Shown: positions 52,365 through 60,809 of the stretch, in pieces | Layout: each line of letters opens with the position of its first letter | How positions within the stretch are numbered: position 1 is the first letter of the stretch | Origin: Leifsonia tongyongensis | GTDB lineage: Bacteria > Actinomycetota > Actinomycetes > Actinomycetales > Microbacteriaceae | Assembly (NCBI RefSeq): GCF_010686705.1 | Contig: NZ_JAAGWY010000005.1 | Location: forward strand, 248,001-312,000 | Length of the DNA: 64,000 nucleotides | Reading direction: 5' to 3' | Notes under the pieces: generated by a model | Told to the model about the DNA's origin: nothing | The model's input: the letters and a program-made list of their open reading frames with translations, nothing else | Databases searched by the model: none | Position numbers and translations under genes: made by a program

Positions 52365-53398
52365 TGTGCCTTCACACCCTTCTGCTGGTTCTCGGTCGTT
52401 CGCACGACGTTCGCTCCGAGGAACCGGACGAAGACGAACGCGACGAGGAAGATGATGAGGAACGTGATCGTCGACAGGGCGGACGCGGCGTTGAAGCCTT
52501 GCCTGATCTGTTTGACCACGAGTATCGACAGGGTGGTCGTGGCATTACCGGTGCCACCACCTCCACCGGTGAGGATCTGCGGGAGGTCGTAGATACGGAG
52601 CGCGTCGAGCGTGCGGAACAGGATCGCTACGAGAAGCGCCGGTTTCACGAGCGGAAGCGTGACTCTCATGAATCGCTGGAAGGTCGTCGCTCCGTCCATC
52701 TTCGCGGCCTCGTAGACCTCCTCGGGGATGATCTGCAGTCCGGCGAGGATGAGCAGCGCCATGAACGGCGTCGTCTTCCACGTGTCGGCGATGATGACGG
52801 CGAATCGGGACGCCCATTCGTCGCTGGTCCAGAGGACGTGCAGACCGAGGAGGGCGTTGGCGGCGCCGGCGACCGAGAAGATGAAGAACCACAGCTTCGC
52901 GGTGACTGCGGTCGGGATCGCCCACGGGATCAGGATGGCGGCGCGGACGAGGCCGCGTCCGCGGAAGGTGCGGTTCATGATGAACGCGAACCACATTCCG
53001 AGGATGGTCTCGAGGATAACCGTCGTGACGGTGAAGAAGAAGGTCACGAAGACCGCGTTCCAGAACTGCGAGCCCAGGCTGCCTGGGGGACAGCTGACGG
53101 TGGTGCCGTTGGGGCCGGCGCACTGCTGGAGCAGCCAGTGCGTGTAGTTCTGGAAGCCGGCGAACCCGCCCTGCACGAACAGCCCGGTCGCGGGATCGAG
53201 GCCGGCGTCTTTCTGGAAGGACATGATGATCGCGCTGACGACCGGATAACCGATCACGATGGCCAGCATGACCATCGTCGGCGCGATCAGATAGATCGCC
53301 CACCGGGCCTCACGCCCACGGGCCTTCTTGGCCCCCGCCCGGAGTGTCGGCTTCTTGGTGGGTGTCTCGGGTGGTGCGGCGACTTTCGAGGTAGACAT
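52361..53398 (-). CDS. Carbohydrate ABC transporter permease, MalF type
   Basis: A 345-residue permease with about six helices; the EAA loop reads YEAAKMDGATTFQRFMRVTL, and the long first periplasmic segment is shorter than in E. coli MalF, as usual in Gram-positives. It forms the translocation channel with the MalG-type subunit. The ATG has GGAGACGCC upstream. It is the second gene after the substrate-binding lipoprotein, separated by about 95 bp, and overlaps the next permease gene. Confidence 0.93.
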   Translation of the reverse strand: MSTSKVAAPPETPTKKPTLRAGAKKARGREARWAIYLIAPTMVMLAIVIGYPVVSAIIMSFQKDAGLDPATGLFVQGGFAGFQNYTHWLLQQCAGPNGTTVSCPPGSLGSQFWNAVFVTFFFTVTTVILETILGMWFAFIMNRTFRGRGLVRAAILIPWAIPTAVTAKLWFFIFSVAGAANALLGLHVLWTSDEWASRFAVIIADTWKTTPFMALLILAGLQIIPEEVYEAAKMDGATTFQRFMRVTLPLVKPALLVAILFRTLDALRIYDLPQILTGGGGGTGNATTTLSILVVKQIRQGFNAASALSTITFLIIFLVAFVFVRFLGANVVRTTENQQKGVKAQ

Positions 53399-53493
53399 CG
53401 GCGTCTCCTTGAGGTGAGGAAGCTAGTGGTTGGGGATGTCCCGGGCGGCGGAGCGTGAGACTCCACCGCCCGGGATCGATCGGTTCCCTTGGA

Positions 53494-54777
53494 TCAGCCG
53501 CCAGAGGTAGCCGACTGGATGGCGGCCGCCATGTCCTTCAGCGCCTGGTCGACCGACTTGTCGCCCTTCAGGGCAGCGTAGGCGTTGTCCTGAACAGCGG
53601 TGGTGATGGCCGGGTAGAACGGCGAGACCGGACGCGGTACCGCGTTCGCAATCGACGTCTTCAGCGTGGACAGGTACGGCAGCTGGGTGTTCAGCGCGGC
53701 GTCGTCGTACAGGGCCGAGAGCACCGGAGCCAGCGAGCCCTGGGTCACGAAGAACTTCTGCGATTCTTCGCTCTGCAGGAACTTGAGGAACGCGAATGCG
53801 GTCGCCTTGTGCTTGGAGTACACGCTGATCGCGGCGTTGTGTCCACCGAGGCTGGAGACACCCGGTCCGCTCACACCCGGGAGGGGTGCGATGCCGAAGG
53901 TGTTCTTGACCGTCGAGCTACCGTCGGTCTTGGCCAGGTTGTACACGTACGGCCAGTTGCGCAGGAACAGGAGCTTGCCCGCTTCGAAGGCGATGCGGCC
54001 CTGCTCCTCCTGGTAGGTGATGGCTTCGGCGGGGATGTCACCGTTCTTGAACGCATCCGTCAGACGGGTCAGTCCGGCGTTGGCTTCGGCGCTGTCCACC
54101 TTCACGGTCTTGCCGTCGTCGGCGACGATGGCGCCTCCGTTGGTGTTGATGGCTTCAGCGGCGTTCACCGTGAGACCCTCGTACTTCGCGAACTGTCCCG
54201 CGTAGCATCCGATTTTGTGCGCCTTCGCGATCGCGCAGTCCTTGATCATGTCGGCCCAGGTGGCGGGCGGCGTGGGTACCAGGTCTTTGCGGTAGTAGAG
54301 AATGCCTCCATCCGAGGTTTGCGGTGCTGCGTACTGTGTGCCGTTGTAGGTACCGGACTTGACGGTCGGCGCGAGGAGCGCCGAGTTGTCCATCTTCAGG
54401 CTTCCGGTCAGGGGCTGCAGCCATCCCTTGGCGGCGAACTCACCCGTCCACACCACGTCGACATCGACGACGTCGTAGTTCGGGTCCTTCGCCTGGAAGT
54501 GCTGCACGAGGTCGTCGTGCTGCTGGTCGGCCTGGTCGGTCTGCTCTTTGAACGTGACCTTCTCGTCAGGGTGTGCTGAGTTCCACTTGTCGAGAAGAGG
54601 GCGTACGACGTTGCTGTTGTCCTTGCCCTGGACATAGGTGATCGGACCCTTGCCCGTGAGGTTGGCGCCGGCGTCTCCGCCTGACGATCCACCAGATGAC
54701 CCCCCGCCGGTACATCCGGCGAGTGCGATACCGAGGACGGCGACTCCGGCTATGACGGAGAGACGTGCTGCTTTCAT
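53494..54777 (-). CDS. Sugar ABC transporter substrate-binding lipoprotein
   Basis: A 427-residue lipoprotein. The signal (LSVIAGVAVLGIALAGC) ends in the lipobox LAGC, followed by a Gly/Ser linker. The mature protein has the class I sugar-binding fold: ITYVQGKDNSNVVRPLLDKW, AFKNGDIPAEAITYQEEQGR, and LGGHNAAISVYSKHKATAFA as in maltose- and alpha-glucoside-binding proteins. GAGGAG precedes the ATG. It is the first gene of the operon and is divergent from GH13. Cargo is inferred as a maltose-type or other alpha-glucoside from the neighbouring hydrolase. Confidence 0.93.
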   Translation of the reverse strand: MKAARLSVIAGVAVLGIALAGCTGGGSSGGSSGGDAGANLTGKGPITYVQGKDNSNVVRPLLDKWNSAHPDEKVTFKEQTDQADQQHDDLVQHFQAKDPNYDVVDVDVVWTGEFAAKGWLQPLTGSLKMDNSALLAPTVKSGTYNGTQYAAPQTSDGGILYYRKDLVPTPPATWADMIKDCAIAKAHKIGCYAGQFAKYEGLTVNAAEAINTNGGAIVADDGKTVKVDSAEANAGLTRLTDAFKNGDIPAEAITYQEEQGRIAFEAGKLLFLRNWPYVYNLAKTDGSSTVKNTFGIAPLPGVSGPGVSSLGGHNAAISVYSKHKATAFAFLKFLQSEESQKFFVTQGSLAPVLSALYDDAALNTQLPYLSTLKTSIANAVPRPVSPFYPAITTAVQDNAYAALKGDKSVDQALKDMAAAIQSATSGG

Positions 54778-54847
54778 TTCACTCCTCGTTGAGCTGCTTG
54801 GTGCAGGCGCGGTTGCGTCTTGGTTCGTCACGCTATACCGTGACCCG

Positions 54848-54884
54848 GTGATGTGCAAGCGTTTTACGTAAGCGCTTGCATCAC
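54848..54884. promoter_or_regulatory. Large inverted repeat, candidate LacI operator of the glucoside operon
   Basis: GTGATGTGCAAGCG and AAGCGCTTGCATCAC form an imperfect inverted repeat across 37 bp between the binding-protein and GH13 genes. Within it AAGCGCTTGC is the typical palindromic core of LacI-family sites. The position allows control of both divergent promoters. Confidence 0.75.
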
Positions 54885-54898
54885 GATTTGGAGCCGAA

Positions 54899-56596
54899 AT
54901 GATTGAGAAACCAGACGGCTGGTCCTCTCCCCGGACGGGGGCCGCCGAGTTGGCGGACTGGTGGCGGGATGCGGTGATCTACCAGATCTACCCGCGGTCG
55001 TTCGCCGACTCCGACGGCGACGGGATCGGAGACCTGCGCGGGGTCGTCGAGCATCTGGATTATCTCGCCGAGCTCGAGATAGATGCGGTCTGGCTCTCGC
55101 CGTTCTATGTCTCGCCCCAGGCCGATGCTGGGTACGATGTCGCCGACTACCGCGATGTCGATCCCCTCTTCGGCACACTGGCCGACTTCGACGCCCTCCT
55201 CGCCGCCGCCCACCGCCGAGGACTGCGGGTGATCATCGACCTCGTGCCGAACCACACGTCCAATGAGCACCCCTGGTTCCGGGAGGCGGTCGAATCCGTG
55301 CCGGGCAGCGTCGCCCGTGACCGTTACCTGTTCCGCGACGGTCGGGGCGAACGCGGTGCACTCCCGCCCAACAACTGGACATCGGTCTTCGGCGGATCCG
55401 CGTGGACACGTGTCGACGATGGCCGCGCCGATCCGCAGTGGTACCTGCACCTGTTCGACCCCAGGCAGCCCGATCTCAACTGGCGCAATCCGGCAGTGGT
55501 GCGGGAGTTCGACGACATCCTCCGGTTCTGGCTGGATCGCGGAGTGGATGGCTTTCGCGTCGACGTCGCACACGGACTGATGAAGCACGAAGACCTTCCC
55601 GACTGGCACGAGAAGTCTGCCGAGCTCGAAGGCGGCGGCAATCGCGGCCCGATGTGGGATCACGACGATGTGCATGACATCTATCGCGGCTGGAACAGTG
55701 TGCTCTCCAGTTACGGTGATGACCACATCCTCGTCGCAGAGGCGTGGGTTGCGCCTGCCGAACGTCTCAGCCGCTACGTCCGCAGCGACGAAATGCAGCA
55801 GGCGTTCAATTTCGACTTCATGACGGTCGGGTGGGATGCGCTCGCCATGCGGGCATCCATCGACCGTGCTCTCGAGACGAACGCCGCCGTCGGCGCGACG
55901 ACCACCTGGGTGCTGTCGAACCACGATGTCGTTCGGCACGCCTCGCGGTTCGGACTCGCCGATCCGACCGCCTGGCCAAAAGGGATCGGAGCGCACGAGG
56001 AACAGCCGGATGCAGCGCTCGGCCTTCGTCGCGCCCGCGCCGCCAGCCTGTTCGTCTTCGCGCTGCCGGGATCCGCCTATCTCTATGAAGGCGAGGAACT
56101 CGGATTGCCGGACCACACCCTCCTCCCCGACGAGCTTCGGCAGGATCCCAGCTTCTTCAGAACCGGGGGAGATGAGACCGGCCGTGACGGCGCCCGCGTC
56201 CCCTTTCCCTGGCGATCGGATGCTCCCGCGTTCGGCTTCAGCCCGTCGGGGGCGGCCTGGCTGCCGCAGCCGGAGAGCTATGGAGAACTCGCCGTCGACA
56301 AGCAGGATGGGGATCCCGCCTCGACCCTCGAGCTGTACCGCACGGCCCTCGGACTTCGGCGCGCGTCGGGACTCGGCCGCGGCACACTCGTCTGGAACGA
56401 GAACGAGACGGACGTGTCGCGACTCGCCTTCACCAACGGCCGGATGCACGTGCTGATGAATTTCGGGGCGATTCCGATCCCCGTGCCGGACGGAGCGACA
56501 GTCGTCGTCGCCAGCGCCCCTGACGCGATCGTGGAAGGCCGCCTGGCCGCCCATTGCACGGTGTGGTTCACGGTCCAGCCCGTCGCGGGGCGCTGA
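54899..56596 (+). CDS. GH13 alpha-glucosidase (oligo-1,6-glucosidase/maltase type)
   Basis: A 565-residue glycoside hydrolase of family 13, cytosolic (no signal). Conserved regions are YQIYPRSFADSDGDGIGDL, IDLVPNHTS, catalytic nucleophile Asp222 in GFRVDVAHGL, acid/base Glu281 in VAEAW and the transition-state Asp343 in VLSNHDVV. The DSDGDGIGDLRG calcium or substrate loop is typical of alpha-glucosidases. Alpha-1,4 versus alpha-1,6 preference is not certain: the residues after the nucleophile are VAH, often seen in alpha-1,4-acting members. It hydrolyses imported glucosides to glucose. It is divergent from the ABC operon. Confidence 0.92.
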   Translation: MIEKPDGWSSPRTGAAELADWWRDAVIYQIYPRSFADSDGDGIGDLRGVVEHLDYLAELEIDAVWLSPFYVSPQADAGYDVADYRDVDPLFGTLADFDALLAAAHRRGLRVIIDLVPNHTSNEHPWFREAVESVPGSVARDRYLFRDGRGERGALPPNNWTSVFGGSAWTRVDDGRADPQWYLHLFDPRQPDLNWRNPAVVREFDDILRFWLDRGVDGFRVDVAHGLMKHEDLPDWHEKSAELEGGGNRGPMWDHDDVHDIYRGWNSVLSSYGDDHILVAEAWVAPAERLSRYVRSDEMQQAFNFDFMTVGWDALAMRASIDRALETNAAVGATTTWVLSNHDVVRHASRFGLADPTAWPKGIGAHEEQPDAALGLRRARAASLFVFALPGSAYLYEGEELGLPDHTLLPDELRQDPSFFRTGGDETGRDGARVPFPWRSDAPAFGFSPSGAAWLPQPESYGELAVDKQDGDPASTLELYRTALGLRRASGLGRGTLVWNENETDVSRLAFTNGRMHVLMNFGAIPIPVPDGATVVVASAPDAIVEGRLAAHCTVWFTVQPVAGR

Positions 56597-56708
56597 GGGC
56601 GAACGGGATGGTCTGGGTAAGGACGCAGGAGTGACCTCGCGAGCGCAGCTCGCTCGGCGCTGGCGTCGCGGGATCGCGGTGCGATCCCTTCAGCTCCAGC
56701 GCGCAGCG

Positions 56709-56714
56709 TAGGCT
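56709..56714 (+). promoter_or_regulatory. -10 box of a leaderless promoter (ABC exporter)
   Basis: TAGGCT followed by six bases (CGAATC) and GTG. No ribosome-binding site is visible before the GTG. Confidence 0.6.
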
Positions 56715-56720
56715 CGAATC

Positions 56721-58604
56721 GTGAGTACTGCGCGCGGTGGAATGGTCGGACGAGGCGGGCGGGTGAGCGGCGGAGACGTCGCCGCACAGAAGGCGCTCAA
56801 CGCAACCGCGCCCAGGATCCCGCACCTGATGCGACGCATCAGCGGGCTCTTCGCACCACATAAGGCGGCCCTCGTCATGACCGTGGTGCTCGTGCTCATC
56901 GGCGCAGCCCTCTCGGTCATCCCGCCGCTGCTCACGCAGCGTGCCTTCGACGACGGGCTGTTCCCCCCGAACGGCACGCCGAACATGCCGGTGCTGATCT
57001 CGATCGTGAGCGCGATGATCGTCGTCTACGTCACGTCGGCGCTGCTCGGGGTCTGGCAGACGTACCTGACCGCATCCGTCGGCAACAAGGTGATGGGCGC
57101 CCTTCGCGTGCGGCTCTTCAGCCACCTCCAGTCGATGGAGCTGAGCTTCTTCACCAAGACCAAGACGGGCATCATCCAGTCCCGCCTGCAGAACGATGTC
57201 GGCGGTGTGGCGAGCGTCCTGACGAACACGGTCTCCAGCGTGCTCGGCAACACCGTCACCGTGATCGCGGCCTTCGTCGCCATGCTCCTCCTCAACTGGC
57301 AGCTCACCATCATCGCGGTCATCCTCATGCCGATCCTCGTGATCGCCCAGCGACGTGTCGGCCAGGTCAGGGCGCGCATCGCGACCAAGACCCAGGAATC
57401 GCTCTCCGACATGACGGCGATCACCCAGGAGACGCTGAGCGTCTCGGGCATCCTGCTGTCGAAGAGCTTCAACCGACAGGCGACCGAGGTCGCGCGGTAC
57501 GACGACGAGAACCAGAACCAGATCCGCCTGCAGGTGAGCCAGTCGATGAGCGGCCAGTGGTTCTTCGCCATGGTGAACGTGTTCCTGTCCAGCATCCCGG
57601 CCATCGTCTACCTGATCGCCGGCTGGCTCGTACTGGGAGGCGCGACCAATATCAGCGCGGGAACGATCGTCGCCTTCACGACGGTGCAGGCGCGGCTGCT
57701 GTTCCCGCTGCTCGGGCTCATGCGGGTCGCCCTCGACCTCCAGACCTCCGGAGCGCTCTTCGCCCGCATCTTCGAGTACCTCGACCTGAAGCCCGCTATC
57801 GCCGACCGGCCGGGAGCCGTCCCCGTCGACACCACGCGCGACCTCGGCCGGGTGGAGTTCGACCACGTGACCTTCCGTTACCCGGATGCTCGACCGGGCG
57901 AACGGGCGACGCTCGACGACGTCTCGTTCGTGATCGAACCGGGGGAGTTCGCCGCATTCGTCGGGCCCTCCGGCGCCGGCAAGACCACGGTCTCCTATCT
58001 CATTCCACGGTTCTACGACGCGACGGCCGGGCGGATCGTCTTCGGCGACACCGAACTGCGCGACCTGCAGCAGGAGTCGCTCGTCTCCCATATCGGCGTC
58101 GTCAGTCAGGAGACCTACCTCTTTCATGCGACGATCGCCGAGAACCTCCGGTATGCGCGGCCGGATGCGACGCAGGCGCAGATCGAGGCGGCCGCGCGCC
58201 AGGCGAACATCCACGAGACGATCGCGGGCTTCCCCGACGGCTACGAGACGATCGTCGGGGAGCGCGGCTACCGGCTCTCCGGCGGCGAGAAGCAGCGAAT
58301 CGCGATCGCCCGCGTCTTATTGAAGAACCCCGAGGTGCTCATCCTGGATGAGGCCACGAGCGCCCTCGACTCGATCTCGGAGCGGATCGTGCAGGCGGCA
58401 CTCGACACGGCGTCGCGCGGTCGCACGACGATCGCCATCGCGCACCGGCTGTCGACGATCGTCGCCGCAGACGTCATCTTCGTGATCGATCATGGCCATG
58501 TCGTCGAACGCGGAACGCACCGAGAGCTCATGGATGCCGGCGGCGTGTACGCACGGCTCTACGCGGAACAGATCCAGGGCTCAGCGCCGGTGGTCCTCGA
58601 CTGA
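56721..58604 (+). CDS. ABC exporter, fused permease and ATPase
   Basis: A 627-residue half-transporter. Six transmembrane helices (about residues 50-330) are followed by the ATPase: Walker A GPSGAGKTTV, Q-loop VSQETYLFHATI, signature YRLSGGEKQRIAIARVLL, Walker B VLILDEATSALD and the switch His in IAHRLSTI. The type is the MsbA/LmrA-like homodimeric exporter (ABCB), moving lipids, drugs or peptides outward. The GTG start has no ribosome-binding site but a TAGGCT box six bases upstream, so it is probably leaderless. It is a single gene with no regulator beside it. Substrate unknown. Confidence 0.93.
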   Translation: MSTARGGMVGRGGRVSGGDVAAQKALNATAPRIPHLMRRISGLFAPHKAALVMTVVLVLIGAALSVIPPLLTQRAFDDGLFPPNGTPNMPVLISIVSAMIVVYVTSALLGVWQTYLTASVGNKVMGALRVRLFSHLQSMELSFFTKTKTGIIQSRLQNDVGGVASVLTNTVSSVLGNTVTVIAAFVAMLLLNWQLTIIAVILMPILVIAQRRVGQVRARIATKTQESLSDMTAITQETLSVSGILLSKSFNRQATEVARYDDENQNQIRLQVSQSMSGQWFFAMVNVFLSSIPAIVYLIAGWLVLGGATNISAGTIVAFTTVQARLLFPLLGLMRVALDLQTSGALFARIFEYLDLKPAIADRPGAVPVDTTRDLGRVEFDHVTFRYPDARPGERATLDDVSFVIEPGEFAAFVGPSGAGKTTVSYLIPRFYDATAGRIVFGDTELRDLQQESLVSHIGVVSQETYLFHATIAENLRYARPDATQAQIEAAARQANIHETIAGFPDGYETIVGERGYRLSGGEKQRIAIARVLLKNPEVLILDEATSALDSISERIVQAALDTASRGRTTIAIAHRLSTIVAADVIFVIDHGHVVERGTHRELMDAGGVYARLYAEQIQGSAPVVLD

Positions 58605-58660
58605 GGCGAGCGGGCGATCCGCGGGTGATGTCCGGGTCTTCGGCTCGGCGAGTGCAGATG

Positions 58661-58675
58661 TTAGGCTGGGCTAAC
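58661..58675. promoter_or_regulatory. DtxR/MntR-type operator overlapping the mntH promoter
   Basis: TTAGGCTGGGCTAAC resembles the DtxR/MntR palindrome (TTAGG...CCTAA style) and contains a TAGGCT -10 candidate. Metal-bound repressor here would block mntH transcription. The cognate regulator gene lies downstream, convergent to mntH. Confidence 0.65.
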
Positions 58676-58701
58676 AATCTGCCTCATCGTGGGGGAGCGC
58701 C

Positions 58702-59967
58702 ATGGCCGTCGACGTCGCGCGTGGCACCCGGCGCCGTTCGCCGGGTGGCCGTGCATCACGTGCACGCGCGCTTCTGCTGCTCGGTCCAGCCTTCGTGGCG
58801 GCCATCGCCTACGTCGACCCCGGCAATGTAGCCGCGAACCTGACCGCCGGAGCGGAGTACGGGTACCTGCTGGTGTGGGTGCTGGTCGTCGCCAACGCCA
58901 TCGCCGTCTTCGTGCAGTACCAGTCGGCGAAACTCGGGATCGTCACCGGGTCGAGCCTGCCCGAGCTGCTCGGCCAACGGCTGTCGACGGCGCCGCGGCG
59001 CGCGTTCTGGGTGCAGGCCGAACTCGTCGCCGCCGCGACCGACCTGGCCGAGGTCATCGGCGGCGCCGTCGCGCTGAACCTGCTGTTCGGCGTTCCGCTG
59101 CCGCTCGGCGGACTCATCGTCGGTGTGGTCGCCATCGGCATCCTGGCTGTGCAGTCCCGGCGGGGGCAGCGCACCTTCGAGGCCGTCATCGTCGGCCTCC
59201 TCGCGGTGATCGCGATCGGCTTCCTCGCCGGGCTCTTCGTGAGCCCCGTCGACTGGCGGGCCGCCGCCGGAGGTCTCGTTCCACGGTTCGACGGCGCCCC
59301 CACCGTGCTGCTCGCCGCGAGCATGCTCGGAGCGACCGTCATGCCGCACGCCATCTACCTGCACTCCTCCCTCGCGCGCGACCGTCACGGCCATCACCTC
59401 GACGAGAAGATCGTGTCACGGCTCCTGCGCGTCACGCGGTGGGATGTGCTGGGCGCGCTCGCCGTAGCGGGCGCGGTCAATATCGCGATGCTCCTCCTGG
59501 CCGCCGCGAGCCTCAGCGGCCAGGACGGCACCAACACCATCGAGGGAGCGCACGCCGCGATCGTCGCGTCCCTCGGCCCGGTGATCGGCGCGATCTTCGC
59601 GATCGGCCTGCTCGCATCCGGTTTCGCATCCGCCTCGGTCGGCAGCTACGCGGGCGCGACGATCATGTCCGGTCTGCTGAGGGTGCGCGTTCCGTTGCTT
59701 CTGCGGCGGGTCGTCACGCTCATCCCGGCCATCGCGATCCTCTCGGCGGGCGTGGAGCCGACATGGGCTCTGGTGGTCAGCCAGGTGTTCCTGAGTCTCG
59801 GCATTCCGTTCGCGCTGGTGCCGCTCATCCGCCTCACCTCCGACCGGGCGGTCATGGGCGACCGGGTGGACGGCAGGGGGATGCGCATCCTCGGCTGGAC
59901 CATCGCGTCGCTCGTCGTCGTGCTGAACGCGGCCCTCGTCGTCTTGACCATCGTCGGCTTCACGTAG
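58702..59967 (+). CDS. mntH: Nramp-family divalent metal (Mn2+) transporter
   Basis: A 421-residue proton-coupled metal symporter with 11 predicted helices. TM1 carries the metal-binding DPGN motif (YVDPGNVAANLTAGAEYGY) and TM6 has the conserved MPHAIYLHSSL. These define Nramp proteins that import Mn2+ (and sometimes Fe2+). GGGGGAG precedes the ATG. The DtxR-type box at 58661-58675 and the DtxR-family gene immediately downstream indicate Mn-dependent repression. It converges with that regulator across an imperfect palindrome. Confidence 0.95.
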   Translation: MAVDVARGTRRRSPGGRASRARALLLLGPAFVAAIAYVDPGNVAANLTAGAEYGYLLVWVLVVANAIAVFVQYQSAKLGIVTGSSLPELLGQRLSTAPRRAFWVQAELVAAATDLAEVIGGAVALNLLFGVPLPLGGLIVGVVAIGILAVQSRRGQRTFEAVIVGLLAVIAIGFLAGLFVSPVDWRAAAGGLVPRFDGAPTVLLAASMLGATVMPHAIYLHSSLARDRHGHHLDEKIVSRLLRVTRWDVLGALAVAGAVNIAMLLLAAASLSGQDGTNTIEGAHAAIVASLGPVIGAIFAIGLLASGFASASVGSYAGATIMSGLLRVRVPLLLRRVVTLIPAIAILSAGVEPTWALVVSQVFLSLGIPFALVPLIRLTSDRAVMGDRVDGRGMRILGWTIASLVVVLNAALVVLTIVGFT

Positions 59968-59988
59968 CCGCGCGGCCGAACGACGTTT

Positions 59989-60040
59989 GGTTGCCACGAA
60001 TTCGGCTTCCTTGTCACCGAGAAGCGAAATCTGTGGCACC
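59989..60040. repeat. Imperfect palindrome between convergent mntH and regulator genes
   Basis: GGTTGCCACGAATTCGGCTTC (59989-60009, shown first 20) pairs imperfectly with 60021-60040 (GAAGCGAAATCTGTGGCACC). It is probably a shared terminator for the two convergent genes. No T-tract is present. Confidence 0.5.
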
Positions 60041-60059
60041 TAATCGGGTCGCCGGGCGC

Positions 60060-60737
60060 CTAAGCCCGCGGGGTCACCCACACCGCGGCAGCAGCGGTCG
60101 CGCCCAGGTCGACCGCCACCGCTGAGCCGTCGAGCGTCACCGCCGCATCGCCCGCGAACGCCCGCTGCTCGGCGACCGAGAGCACGGTGTCCAGGCGGAT
60201 GCCGCGGTCGGCGAGGTAACGGAGGACGGCCGGGTCGGCATCCGAGATGCGCGTGACGACGAGCGGGATGCCGGCTGGCGCGTCGACGAGCGGGACCGCA
60301 TCCGGTCGGTGAGGCGTGCCGTCGGCGCCCGGGATAGGGTCGCCGTGCGGGTCGCGCGACGGGTAGCCGAGCCGGCGATCGATCCGATCGATCAGGGTGT
60401 CCGACACCGCGTGTTCGAGCACCTCGGCCTCGTCGTGCACTTCGTCCCAGCCGTATCCCAGCACCTCGACGAGGAAGGTCTCGATGAGCCGGTGCCGGCG
60501 GACCATCGCCACGGCGTTCCGGCGACCCGTCTCGGTGAGTTCGATGCTCCCGTACGGCTCGTGCGCGAGCAGGCCCTGCTCGGCCAGCCGCCGGATGCCG
60601 TCGGATACGGTCGCCGCCCGCACCCCCATGCGTTCTGCGAGCTGTTTGACCGTGATCGGCGTCGTCGACCATTCGGTCGCGGTCCAGATCACTTTGAGGT
60701 AATCCTGCGCGGTCGTCGAGAGGTCGGACACGGGCAT
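60060..60737 (-). CDS. DtxR/MntR-family metal-dependent regulator
   Basis: A 225-residue iron/manganese-dependent repressor. Domain 1 is the winged helix (TAQDYLKVIWTATEWSTTPI, GVRAATVSDGIRRLAEQGLL); the metal-binding dimerisation domain shows HRLIETFLVEVLGYGWDEVH and DEAEVLEHAVSD with the conserved His and Glu ligands; a FeoA/SH3-like third domain follows. Context next to mntH favours manganese sensing. ATG at 60737 lies seven bases after a TAGGAT box, so the mRNA is probably leaderless; ATG at 60746 would overlap that box. It is divergent from the cbs gene. Confidence 0.9.
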   Translation of the reverse strand: MPVSDLSTTAQDYLKVIWTATEWSTTPITVKQLAERMGVRAATVSDGIRRLAEQGLLAHEPYGSIELTETGRRNAVAMVRRHRLIETFLVEVLGYGWDEVHDEAEVLEHAVSDTLIDRIDRRLGYPSRDPHGDPIPGADGTPHRPDAVPLVDAPAGIPLVVTRISDADPAVLRYLADRGIRLDTVLSVAEQRAFAGDAAVTLDGSAVAVDLGATAAAAVWVTPRA

Positions 60738-60744
60738 GGGCACC

Positions 60745-60750
60745 ATCCTA
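60745..60750 (-). promoter_or_regulatory. -10 box of a leaderless promoter (DtxR-family gene)
   Basis: On the minus strand TAGGAT is followed by seven bases and the ATG at 60737, deciding the start over the ATG at 60746. Confidence 0.55.
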
Positions 60751-60797
60751 GGAGCAGGTGCCGCTGCGGCGGCCTCTGTCAGGCCGGTGCCCCCTGT

Positions 60798-60803
60798 TAG
60801 GTT
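60798..60803 (+). promoter_or_regulatory. -10 box of a leaderless promoter (cbs)
   Basis: TAGGTT followed by six bases (TGCAGG) and GTG. It is divergent from the DtxR-family promoter about 48 bp away. Confidence 0.6.
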
Positions 60804-60809
60804 TGCAGG

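Noticed and set aside
54881-56554. 557-codon frame antisense to the GH13 gene
   Set aside because: No recognisable domain; catalytic motifs are on the plus strand.
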